From contig JANWLJ010000107.1 of the NCBI GenBank assembly GCA_025450955.1, positions 1 to 8,429 of the forward strand: a stretch of DNA of 8,429 nucleotides. Direction: 5' to 3'. Origin of the DNA: Polyangium sp. (in: bacteria) (GTDB taxonomy: Bacteria; Myxococcota_A; Polyangia; Palsa-1104). Positions 1 to 6,570 of the stretch are shown piece after piece; positions within the stretch are counted from its first letter, which is position 1; every line of letters begins with the position of its first letter. The translations under genes were made by a program, and so were the position numbers. The notes beneath the pieces were generated by a model, which ran no database searches, was not told the DNA's origin, and saw only the letters and a list, made by a program, of their open reading frames with translations.

Positions 1-1587
1 CACGCCGGCGGGATCGAGCGCGGCCTTGGCGGCTTTGAGCGCGAGCGCGAACGGCTCGGGCCGCTGTCGATCGTACCAGGGGCGATGGATGCGGCCGACC
101 GCGTGGTGATGGGTGATGGTCGCGCCGCTCGCGGACAGCGCGTCGGAGGCGGCGCGCTTGATCTCGGCCCACTGCTCGAGCTCGCCGCCCTTTTTCGCGG
201 CGCCGATAAAGGTGTAATAGGGCGCGGGCCCGTCGGGATAGACGTGGGTGAAGCGGCAAGAGACGATCCCGCCGCCGCACACCCGACGGAGCGCGGCCGA
301 GGTGGCGTCGGTGACCGCGGCGTTCAGCGCGGCGAATTTGTCCCAGGTGCAGGCGGTCTCGAAGGTGTCGCAGAGCACCCCGAGGCTGACCAGCGCGCTC
401 TGCAGATAGGGCGCGTCGAAAAAGGCGGCGCGCCAGGCGTCGCCGGCTTGCGATTCGCTCGCGCGCGGCGATTCAGCGTCAGAAAAGCGCGGGCCTTTGG
501 GACAGTCGCCGCCGCACTCGGCCGCGAGCGCGAGCGCGCGGGACATCCACGGCGAAAGCTCGTGATCCGCCGATTCGAACGCGAGCAAGAGCACGCTCGA
601 GCCGTCGCCCGCGACCCGATGAAGGAGCGCCTCGGTGGGATCGAGCAGCCGGCAGTTCGACGGATACAGCCCCGCTTGCGCGATCGCCCGCGTCGCTTCC
701 ACCCCGCCTCCGAACGAAGGAAAATGGACGCTCGCCTGCGCGCGAAAGCGCGGCCGCGGCTGCACCCGCACCCACGCCTCGGTGATGACGCCGAAGATCC
801 CTTCGGAGCCGAGCGCCAACCGATCGGGGCTCGGCCCGGCGCCCGAGCCCGGCACGCGCAGCGACTGCCACACGCCGCGCGGGGTCACGATCCGCACCGA
901 CTCGACCAGATCGTCGATGTGCGTGTAGAGGGTCGCGAAGTGGCCGCCGGCGCGGGTCGCGATCCAGCCGCCCAGGGTCGAGTGCTCGAACGACTGGGGA
1001 AAGTGGCGCAGCGAAAAACCGCGCGGCTCGAGCTGCGCCTCGAGCGCGGGCCCGAGCGCGCCGGCCTGGATGCGCGCCGCGCGCGAGACCGGATCGACCT
1101 CGAGCACCCGATCGAACGCGCCGAGATCGATCGACACCGCGCCGGAAAAACCGGGCGGCAGCGCGGCCTCGACGCCGCCGACCACGCTGGTCCCGCCGCC
1201 AAACGGAATCGCCGCCCATTTGTTTTTCGCGCAGGCGGCGAGCAGCTCGTCGAGCTCCGCCTCGTTTCGCGGGCGGGCCACGAAGTCGGGCGCGCTCGCG
1301 TAGTCGCCGCGAAACCCGCGCACCAGATCGCGATAGCCCTTGCCGTAGCAGTGCCGCGCCCGCTCGAGGATCGCGCTCGTCGAGAACGCGGCCAGCTCGG
1401 CGGTCGGCAGCGCGCGCGGCGAGGGCAGCGCCAGCGACTCCGGCGACACCGGCTCGCGCACCTCGAGCTCGCGCGCGCCGAGGAGAGCGCCCACCTGCTG
1501 GGCGAGCGAGCGGCGTGCCGCGCGATCGGGAAAACGATCGGCAAAGCCCCAGCCCCACAGGCTCCGCGCGCGGCCATCGACGGTCAT
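1..1587 (-). CDS. FAD-linked oxidase, alkyldihydroxyacetonephosphate synthase (AGPS)-like, C-terminus cut by window edge
   Basis: The frame opens with ATG at 1587 (MTVDGRARSLWGWGFADRFP) and stays open for 529 codons to the window edge. The end (LKAAKAALDPAGV) resembles the usual family ending, so probably only a few tens of residues are missing. Family features in order are: the WGWG N-terminus; the FAD pyrophosphate loop PFGGGTSVVGG at 128-138; PQSFEHSTLGGWIATRAGGH at 197-216 followed by YTHIDD; SEGIFGVITE; FETACTWD; RFTHVYPDG with Y457; and the HHH loop at 493-495 followed by AVGRIHRPWY. AGPS enzymes swap the acyl chain of acyl-DHAP for an alkyl chain in ether-lipid synthesis, using FAD. 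Y457 and HHH match the catalytic Tyr578 and His615-617 of guinea pig AGPS, but the residue aligning with catalytic Arg515 (in the family's PYLRD motif) is Gln396 (PYLQS). The exact substrate is therefore uncertain. An in-frame GTG at 1611 is a weaker start choice. The gene diverges from the lipoprotein gene at 1655. Confidence 0.94.
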   Translation of the reverse strand, partial: MTVDGRARSLWGWGFADRFPDRAARRSLAQQVGALLGARELEVREPVSPESLALPSPRALPTAELAAFSTSAILERARHCYGKGYRDLVRGFRGDYASAPDFVARPRNEAELDELLAACAKNKWAAIPFGGGTSVVGGVEAALPPGFSGAVSIDLGAFDRVLEVDPVSRAARIQAGALGPALEAQLEPRGFSLRHFPQSFEHSTLGGWIATRAGGHFATLYTHIDDLVESVRIVTPRGVWQSLRVPGSGAGPSPDRLALGSEGIFGVITEAWVRVQPRPRFRAQASVHFPSFGGGVEATRAIAQAGLYPSNCRLLDPTEALLHRVAGDGSSVLLLAFESADHELSPWMSRALALAAECGGDCPKGPRFSDAESPRASESQAGDAWRAAFFDAPYLQSALVSLGVLCDTFETACTWDKFAALNAAVTDATSAALRRVCGGGIVSCRFTHVYPDGPAPYYTFIGAAKKGGELEQWAEIKRAASDALSASGATITHHHAVGRIHRPWYDRQRPEPFALALKAAKAALDPAGV

Positions 1588-1654
1588 TGGCCGATGGTAA
1601 CGCGCTGACACGCACCTTGCATGTTCAGCGAATAGACCGCTCGATGGAGAGACC
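1588..1654. promoter_or_regulatory. Divergent intergenic region
   Basis: These 67 bp separate the divergent starts of the FAD oxidase (minus) and the lipoprotein (plus), so promoters for both should lie here. I see no convincing -35/-10 pair on either strand. The best fragment is CTGACA at 1605-1610 on the plus strand, without a good partner. GGAGA at 1646-1650 is a plausible ribosome site for the ATG at 1655. Confidence 0.3.
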
Positions 1655-2341
1655 ATGAACCGATTGCTCCTGGTGTCGATCGCGACCTTGACCGCGGCCG
1701 CGTGCGCGCCGAGCTACGTCTATCTGCCCGAGGAGAACGCGACCGCGACGGTGGCCGGCCGCGCCGCCGCCCGTTACGCGATTCCGCCCGAAGCGCCGCA
1801 AGGCGACGTGCGCGTCGCCTCGTTCGGAGTGGCGAAGGTGACGCCGCAGGGCTCGAGCGAGTCGTACAACGCGCTGCACGTGCGGATGGTGGTCTCGAAC
1901 GAGAGCAAGACCCCGTGGAAGCTCGACACCCGCGACCAGCTCATCTCGATCGCCAACGAGGGCGAGAGCCGCCCGATCTACGCCAGCGCCGATCGCGACG
2001 GGCTGCCGGTGATCGAGATCGCGCCGCAAGACAAGCGCACGGTCGATCTCTTTTATCCATTACCCGCCGATATGCAGAGCGCCAAACGCATTCCCGATTT
2101 CGACGTGATCTGGAAGGTCGACACCGGCACCCGTCCGATCGCCGAGCGCACTCCGTTTCAGCGTCTCGAGGTCGAGCCCCAGCTCGCCGCCGCCGGCAGC
2201 TACTCCTACGATTATAGTTGGGGCCCGTATATCTGGTACGACCCGTTCTATCCGACCCTCACCTTCGTTCACCCGTATATTCCGCCGCGCATCTACACCA
2301 TCCGCCCGGTCCACATCGGCCGCCCGGTCTGGCGCCACTGA
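1655..2341 (+). CDS. Putative lipoprotein with beta-rich core and aromatic C-terminal tail
   Basis: This 228-residue protein starts at ATG 1655, preceded by GGAGA four bases upstream. The N-terminus MNRLLLVSIATLTAAACAPS has a basic n-region, a hydrophobic core and a lipobox-like AAAC with Cys17, which predicts a lipidated envelope protein. From about residue 50 to 175 there are alternating polar and hydrophobic stretches, including ALHVRMVVSNESKTPWKLD and PQDKRTVDLFYPLP. This is the style of small immunoglobulin-like beta-sandwich lipoproteins of the DUF4352 kind, a resemblance by pattern only. The last 47 residues (182-228) are rich in Tyr, Trp, Pro and His (for example SYSYDYSWGPYIWYDPFYP) and end in VWRH. 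There is no catalytic motif. I do not recognise a named family and assign no function. It converges on the LuxR gene with 9 bp between stop codons, and no terminator hairpin is obvious between them. Confidence 0.9.
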   Translation: MNRLLLVSIATLTAAACAPSYVYLPEENATATVAGRAAARYAIPPEAPQGDVRVASFGVAKVTPQGSSESYNALHVRMVVSNESKTPWKLDTRDQLISIANEGESRPIYASADRDGLPVIEIAPQDKRTVDLFYPLPADMQSAKRIPDFDVIWKVDTGTRPIAERTPFQRLEVEPQLAAAGSYSYDYSWGPYIWYDPFYPTLTFVHPYIPPRIYTIRPVHIGRPVWRH

Positions 2342-2350
2342 GCGGCGAAG

Positions 2351-2896
2351 CTATTCGTCTTCGAGAATTTTCGCGACGGCGGCGATCAGCTGAGTCCGAG
2401 AGCGCACGTCGGTAAGCGCAAAGATGTCGTTCAGGTAGTGCTTCACCGTCACCACTGAAAGACCGAGGTCGGTCGCGATCTCCTGATTCGACCGCCCCAA
2501 TCGAAGCCGAGAGACGATCTCCACCTGACGGAAGCTCAGCCCGAGCCGCTGCTTGAGCCGCTCCTGGAGGTCTCGGCTCCGAATGCGCGCCGCAGCCACG
2601 ATGATCAGCACCGTCTGTTCCACCATCGGCTTCGCCCGCAAAAAGCAACGGCCGCCGTTCGGCAGCTCGACCTCCTGGGCTTGGGGAAACTCTCCCGTCG
2701 CCGCGGGGCTCGCCAGGCTGGCGGTCACCGCCTTCTTGAAGAAGGACGGCAGCGCTCCTCCGACGCTGAATTCGGGAATCAAGCTTCTCGCGATCGGGTT
2801 GGCGAGGATCACCGATTTGAGAGGGCGTGTGGAGACCACGACCCCGGTGTCGAGGTGCTCCACGATCCATCGTTCCACGTCGCTGTCGATCGGCAT
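2351..2896 (-). CDS. PAS-LuxR (GerE) family transcriptional regulator
   Basis: The C-terminal 60 residues are a GerE helix-turn-helix: LGLSFRQVEIVSRLRLGRSN at 118-137, EIATDLGLS, then recognition helix VVTVKHYLND at about 148-157, and DVRSR. The N-terminal part (about residues 6-99) has the rhythm of a PAS fold, with EHLDTGVVVSTRPLKSVILA followed by ANPIARSLIPEF. There is no phospho-acceptor receiver domain, so it probably senses a small ligand or partner rather than a kinase. I chose ATG 2896 (181 aa). The frame stays open to a TTG at 3004, but that 36-codon extension has GC at 22 of 36 third positions, against 33 of 40 just inside the gene, so it looks noncoding. No strong ribosome site marks any start. 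It is divergent from the operon beginning at 3104, which makes it the likely local regulator (inference). Confidence 0.92.
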   Translation of the reverse strand: MPIDSDVERWIVEHLDTGVVVSTRPLKSVILANPIARSLIPEFSVGGALPSFFKKAVTASLASPAATGEFPQAQEVELPNGGRCFLRAKPMVEQTVLIIVAAARIRSRDLQERLKQRLGLSFRQVEIVSRLRLGRSNQEIATDLGLSVVTVKHYLNDIFALTDVRSRTQLIAAVAKILEDE

Positions 2897-3051
2897 CGGC
2901 ACCGTTTGTACGTCCAGCACGTCGGATCCCAAAGTGGTCGATCCGCCACAACACAAACCGGCTCTCAAGTAATTGCGAAGCGCAGGCGAGGTGGAAAGTT
3001 CCAATGACTTTTAGGATCCAAGGATCGTTCCCAACCTTACACGCTTTTGGT

Positions 3052-3080
3052 TTGATGGTGGAGGTCGATCTCTCTTCAAT
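3052..3080 (+). promoter_or_regulatory. Candidate sigma70 promoter of the five-gene operon
   Basis: TTGATG at 3052-3057 (-35, 4 of 6 matches to TTGACA) and TTCAAT at 3075-3080 (-10, 4 of 6 matches to TATAAT) are separated by exactly 17 bp. Transcription would begin near 3087 and give a leader of about 17 nt, just enough to carry the AGGAGG site. The palindrome at 3015-3026 would be centred near -66, a typical place for a class I activator site. Confidence 0.4.
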
Positions 3081-3091
3081 CCTGTCCCACA

Positions 3092-3097
3092 AGGAGG
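3092..3097 (+). promoter_or_regulatory. Strong ribosome binding site AGGAGG
   Basis: AGGAGG abuts an in-frame ATG at 3098 (no spacing, too close for initiation) and lies 6 nt before the in-frame ATG at 3104. This fixes 3104 as the better start. It is the only near-perfect Shine-Dalgarno seen in the window and suggests that this small secreted protein is made in excess over the downstream genes. Confidence 0.75.
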
Positions 3098-3103
3098 ATG
3101 CCG

Positions 3104-3595
3104 ATGCATGATCGCCGCCTACTCTGGGTTTTCGGTGGGTTCGTTGGTGCTCTCCTGTTGCTGTGCGGACCGAGCGGCCACGCCATGATTGCCATCGGCG
3201 ACGACGGTGGCGGCGGCGGCTACACCTCCTGCACTCCCGATGTCGACGGCAACATTCAGTGCTGCGCGCCCAGTGATCCTGGCTATCCCGACAGCTGCAG
3301 TGACATCCAGACCAACCAGGAAGATGACAACACCAACCAGTGCGTTGGCGAGTGCGGAAGCGGCTGCTCGTTCATCAATTGCGGTGCTGGTGCCGCCTGC
3401 GCAGCGCACGACAGCTGCACCACTCAATACGGCCTTTACGCCTGGCAATGCGATGCGATCTTTCCGGCCGCCGCGGTCCAGTTGATCGCTTGCCAGGCGG
3501 AACGGGCCATCACCAATGTGGTGGGTTTCGTCAAACATATGGTTACGGGCGTCGTCAAGTCGGTCGCGCATTTCTTCTCCCATATCTTCAACTGA
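3104..3595 (+). CDS. Small secreted cysteine-rich protein with PLA2-like HD motif (candidate effector)
   Basis: This 163-residue protein starts at ATG 3104, 6 nt after AGGAGG. A signal peptide (MHDRRLLWVFGGFVGALLLL) has a likely cleavage after SGHA (residue 27). Cys21 is preceded by Leu, so it is not a good lipobox. A GGGGG linker (35-39) is followed by eleven cysteines between 43 and 130, probably disulfide-bonded. CGSGC at 84-88 followed by C99-A-A-H102-D103-S-C105 resembles secreted phospholipase A2, whose calcium-loop SGC/CG motif precedes a CCxxHDxC active site. C116-D117 could supply the partner Asp, though only 15 residues after the His. The last 28 residues (ITNVVGFVKHMVTGVV then KSVAHFFSHIFN) form a basic amphipathic helix, as in membrane-active peptides. 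It could be a divergent PLA2, an SdpC-like toxin precursor or a structural surface protein; I cannot decide among these. It is the first gene of the operon, 9 bp before the next. Confidence 0.85.
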   Translation: MHDRRLLWVFGGFVGALLLLCGPSGHAMIAIGDDGGGGGYTSCTPDVDGNIQCCAPSDPGYPDSCSDIQTNQEDDNTNQCVGECGSGCSFINCGAGAACAAHDSCTTQYGLYAWQCDAIFPAAAVQLIACQAERAITNVVGFVKHMVTGVVKSVAHFFSHIFN

Positions 3596-3604
3596 TCACG
3601 CTCC

Positions 3605-6088
3605 GTGTACGCTCACTCCCACACGCCGCGTCGGGTGCCGTGGCGTCTCCTCATCCTCGCAATCGGGCTGATCGCGGTCTACTTGCTTTGGCCGCGCGAG
3701 CGTGCTCACCCGATCTCGACGGCCGAGCACCCCGCCTCGGCGCAGGCCGAAGATAGTCCAGCCGCGCCAATCGTTCCGGGCAGAGCTCATCCCACCATGA
3801 CCCGGCTGCCGCCGGTGCGGCTGGGTTTGCGCGGTCGGGTCATCGACCCTCAGCGTCGGACCATTGCCAATGCGCAGGTGGTTTTGGTGAGCGCTCCAGC
3901 GGCTGCGGGCACGCTTTCCATGGACAAGCGCACGGCCACCACCGATGGGGACGGCGAGTTCACGTTCGATCATCAAGTGGCCGGGCGCTACATGCTGGAA
4001 GCCGAGGCGGGCGACAGTGTCTCTCCAACCGTGCCGTTCCTGCTCGCCAACGAGGCCGATTATGTAACCCTCATCGTGTTTCCGGCGGCGACGATCACTG
4101 TCACCGTGGTCTCCGCTCTCGACGGGAAGCCGATCTCGGGGGCGTTGGTACGTGTCGCCATCGGAAATCACGATTTTGGCGGCAACGACGCATATCGCGA
4201 GACACACACAGGTCCCGACGGCACCGCGCGCCTGCATGGGCTGGCCGGAACCGCGAATCATCCCGTCTACGCCGAGGCCGACGGCTATCTCGGCGCGATG
4301 GTCAATGTGATGGCCGGCCGCAATCCGGAGCGTGATAAGTGGACCGCCAAGGTGGTCCTCCATCCTGGTCCGGCGCGAATTCATGGACGGGTGCTCGATC
4401 CGAATCATCTGCCAGTGGCGAATGCCAAGGTGGGTTGGGGGATTTACAAAGACTTGGGAGAGTTGAACGGCCTGATTGATCCCATGCCGAGCCCTTCGGT
4501 CGAGGGGGCTCGCTTCACCGACGAGAACGGCGAGTTCACTCTGCCGGCACAACCGGGAATTGGTTGTGTGGTGGCGATTCACTCCGGTTATCGGATTGGT
4601 ACCAAGTGCAATATCCACGCGCAGGCGCGAAGAGACGTAAATGGAATTGAAATCGTGCTCGACGGCGGCTCATCCTTCTCGGGACGGGTGGTGGATACAA
4701 ACGGCGCGCCGGTCGCCAACGCGTCGGTGCTCTTGACCACCTCGGGCTGGAACCATATGCCGATGTTCAGCCACGGGTACCGCTTTCAAACGATTTCGGC
4801 CCTCGATGGATCGTTCGCCTTCAGCGGAGTCGACCCGATGCCGCTCGTCGTCTACGCGTACACCGATGCGGCGTCGAGCCGATTGGTGCCGGTCGATCTC
4901 TCGACCTCGAACCCGAGCAACGTGCGCGTGATGCTGGAGTACGATGGGCAGATTACCGGCAGCGTCGTCGAGGAGGATGGCCGCACCCCCGTGCCGTCGG
5001 TCGAGGTGCAGTTCTTCGCGGCCCCTGCTTTCAAGCTCGACAAGGCAAACCAGCCCGTCATTCCCGATACCTTCAGTATGACGCGATCGATCGGCGCAGT
5101 TCTCACCGACGAAAACGGCCATTTTTCGATCACCAGCCTGCCGCCCAGCGAATACACGGTGCACGCGACGCGCTCAGGCGCGGCGCCGGTCCCGCCGTCC
5201 TATAGCACCGTGTGGAAGTATCACGTCAAGCTCGGCGACTCGCTCAGCTTCATCATGCCTGGTCAAGGTTCGGTGAGCGGGCGCGTCGTCTACGACGATG
5301 GCACCCCGGTGAGGGCTTTCGGCGTGAGCTTTGCCGCGTATCAGAAGCGCTATACCTCCGATTCGTTCGCGCCCGCGCACCAGGTCCTCAGCGCCGACGG
5401 CAGCTTTCGCATCGCCGGCCTGCCGGCGCGCCACTACGGAGTCGAAATCCACGGTGCGAACGTGTTGCCGTTCCGCGTCTCCGACGTCGAGGTGCAACCG
5501 AACGACAACGTCGATCTCGGAACCTTGCACGTTCAACACGCCGTCACCTGCTCGGGCGTGGTGGTCACTTCGGGCGGACACACGCCGGTGCCGAACGCGC
5601 AGGTGCTCGTCAGCACCGGACTCGTGGAGGAGCTGCCGCGAAAGATCCAGGCGGATACCAACGGACACTTCGAGATTCCCGGCCTGCCTTCCGATCAATC
5701 GTTTCGCTTGCGCGCCGAGGCGGACGTGCGCAGCTCGGGCTGGGTCACCGTCGCCGCCGGCGACAACAACATCGAGCTCGCGGTCAGCGATGTTCCGACC
5801 GGAGCGGTGAGCGGCGTGGTGGTCGACTCCGTCCATCCGGCGCAGCCGCGGCTGGTCGTCCTGACGCTCGTCGAGCCCGGGGTGCCGGGAGTAAGCTTGC
5901 GCATAGAAGCGAGTGCGACCGCCGGAGCGGGAGGGCTCTTTCACATGGATGATGTGCGCGTGGGGAATTATACGATTTGGGTACGGGGCACCGGCACCGA
6001 GCTGGCTTGGGTCAAAAACGCGAATCCGGTCTCCGTCACGCCGCAAGGCACCACCACGGTGATGGTCAACGCCGGCGGCGCGCAGTGA
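3605..6088 (+). CDS. Membrane-anchored protein with about eight tandem carboxypeptidase-regulatory-like beta-sandwich repeats
   Basis: This protein of up to 827 residues starts at GTG 3605, with no clear ribosome site. A second GTG at codon 11 (3635) is possible. A basic N-terminus (TPRRVPWR) precedes one hydrophobic segment, LLILAIGLIAVYLLW (15-29), which predicts a signal anchor with the rest in the periplasm or outside. A Pro/Ala linker leads to about eight repeats of 86-107 residues, starting near 73, 163, 258, 357, 449, 556, 648 and 734. Each begins with a version of xxSGRVVDxxGxPVANAxV and most continue with TDENGxFxIxGLPxxxYxVxA. This is the CarboxypepD_reg/transthyretin-like pattern, a non-catalytic Ig-like scaffold used in adhesion or as rigid spacers. 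Repeats 1 and 3-7 are closest to consensus; 2 and 8 are degenerate. No enzyme domain or C-terminal sorting signal is seen. Its stop overlaps the next start (GTGA). Partner presentation or surface display is inferred only from operon context. Confidence 0.93.
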   Translation: MYAHSHTPRRVPWRLLILAIGLIAVYLLWPRERAHPISTAEHPASAQAEDSPAAPIVPGRAHPTMTRLPPVRLGLRGRVIDPQRRTIANAQVVLVSAPAAAGTLSMDKRTATTDGDGEFTFDHQVAGRYMLEAEAGDSVSPTVPFLLANEADYVTLIVFPAATITVTVVSALDGKPISGALVRVAIGNHDFGGNDAYRETHTGPDGTARLHGLAGTANHPVYAEADGYLGAMVNVMAGRNPERDKWTAKVVLHPGPARIHGRVLDPNHLPVANAKVGWGIYKDLGELNGLIDPMPSPSVEGARFTDENGEFTLPAQPGIGCVVAIHSGYRIGTKCNIHAQARRDVNGIEIVLDGGSSFSGRVVDTNGAPVANASVLLTTSGWNHMPMFSHGYRFQTISALDGSFAFSGVDPMPLVVYAYTDAASSRLVPVDLSTSNPSNVRVMLEYDGQITGSVVEEDGRTPVPSVEVQFFAAPAFKLDKANQPVIPDTFSMTRSIGAVLTDENGHFSITSLPPSEYTVHATRSGAAPVPPSYSTVWKYHVKLGDSLSFIMPGQGSVSGRVVYDDGTPVRAFGVSFAAYQKRYTSDSFAPAHQVLSADGSFRIAGLPARHYGVEIHGANVLPFRVSDVEVQPNDNVDLGTLHVQHAVTCSGVVVTSGGHTPVPNAQVLVSTGLVEELPRKIQADTNGHFEIPGLPSDQSFRLRAEADVRSSGWVTVAAGDNNIELAVSDVPTGAVSGVVVDSVHPAQPRLVVLTLVEPGVPGVSLRIEASATAGAGGLFHMDDVRVGNYTIWVRGTGTELAWVKNANPVSVTPQGTTTVMVNAGGAQ

Positions 6089-6570
6089 AATCGGCGCTGT
6101 CGATCCTGGCGCTGGCGACGAGGCTGACCGGCTGCCACCAGGCGCCGCCAACGAGCAAGAGCGAGCCCGCCAAGGCGGTGAGCCCCGAACGCGATCCGAA
6201 GCTCCTCGCGTTCTGCATCGACAATCTGCGTCGGGAGCACGCCTGCTTCGACGACGATACCTTCTGGGAAGTGTTCGCGACGCTTCAGCTCAACGCGGTT
6301 GGTGAGCATGTTGGAAACACCGGTGCGATGACCCCCGAAGACAGAAAGAGGGCCATCGGCATCATGAAGAACGACCTCCTCGAGGCCGGCACGACCACCC
6401 GCGGGTACCAGACCACGTGCGAGACGATGCTCAAATCGACCCAGCTCCCCTCGGCCCAATCGATCGCCAATGTCGTGGCAGCGCGCAAGAAATCGTGTGC
6501 GGAGTTCGCCAACGCCTACGGAACCATGATCTTCGTCGAGGGCGCGTTTCGGAATCCGCGTGCGCACTGA
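6085..6570 (+). CDS. Small cysteine-containing lipoprotein
   Basis: GTG 6085 overlaps the preceding stop in a GTGA tetranucleotide, which indicates translational coupling. The 161-residue product starts MKSALSILALATRLTGCHQ, with lipobox LTGC and lipidated Cys17. Arg13 inside the hydrophobic stretch is slightly unusual. A short polar linker rich in Ser, Pro and Lys leads to a mainly helical domain with four cysteines (FCID, HACF, TTCE, KSCAEF), which could form two disulfides, and a charged stretch MTPEDRKRAIGIMKNDLLE. I recognise no family. In an operon with a putative secreted effector, such a lipoprotein could be an immunity protein, a chaperone or a structural partner, but nothing in the sequence decides this. 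The frame extends upstream to 5977, but that part overlaps the repeat protein and would lack the signal at its start, so it is not used. Confidence 0.9.
   Translation: MKSALSILALATRLTGCHQAPPTSKSEPAKAVSPERDPKLLAFCIDNLRREHACFDDDTFWEVFATLQLNAVGEHVGNTGAMTPEDRKRAIGIMKNDLLEAGTTTRGYQTTCETMLKSTQLPSAQSIANVVAARKKSCAEFANAYGTMIFVEGAFRNPRAH

Larger units (their letters stand above)
2897..3103. promoter_or_regulatory. Regulatory region between LuxR gene and operon, with several dyad sites
   Basis: These 207 bp separate the LuxR start (ATG 2896) from the operon start (ATG 3104). They contain two perfect 12-bp palindromes of 5-2-5 form: TGGAA-AG-TTCCA at 2992-3003 and GATCC-AA-GGATC at 3015-3026, with centres 23 bp apart. 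An imperfect dyad GTGG-N2-GATC-N2-CCAC lies at 2934-2949. AGGATC is directly repeated at 3013-3018 and 3021-3026. GC falls to 27 of 60 in 3001-3060, well below the flanking genes. These are plausible operator sites for the neighbouring LuxR-type dimer. That is inference from position and symmetry, not a known motif. Confidence 0.45.

Noticed and set aside
85..1608. A 507-codon open frame on the plus strand opposite the FAD oxidase, and minus-strand frames 479-1615 and 885-1577
   Set aside because: Arg/Ala-rich translations without domains. The third minus-strand frame from 1587 carries all AGPS-family motifs, so these are GC-rich shadows.
2342..2350. Terminator between the convergent lipoprotein and LuxR genes
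   Set aside because: Only 9 bp separate the stops, and no hairpin with a T-run is visible across them.
3098..3100. ATG 3098 as start of the secreted protein
   Set aside because: It directly abuts AGGAGG with no spacing; the in-frame ATG at 3104 has the ideal 6-nt spacing.
3164..3166. Cys21 of the secreted protein as a lipobox cysteine
   Set aside because: It is preceded by LLL, and Leu at -1 is not accepted by signal peptidase II; cleavage after SGHA is more likely.
3596..4618. 340-codon minus-strand frame opposite the repeat protein
   Set aside because: No signal, domain or start context; the plus strand carries a TM anchor and clear repeats.
5174..6151. 325-codon minus-strand frame and the 246-codon plus frame 5212-5952
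   Set aside because: Arg/His-rich shadows of the repeat-protein frame, with no recognisable features.
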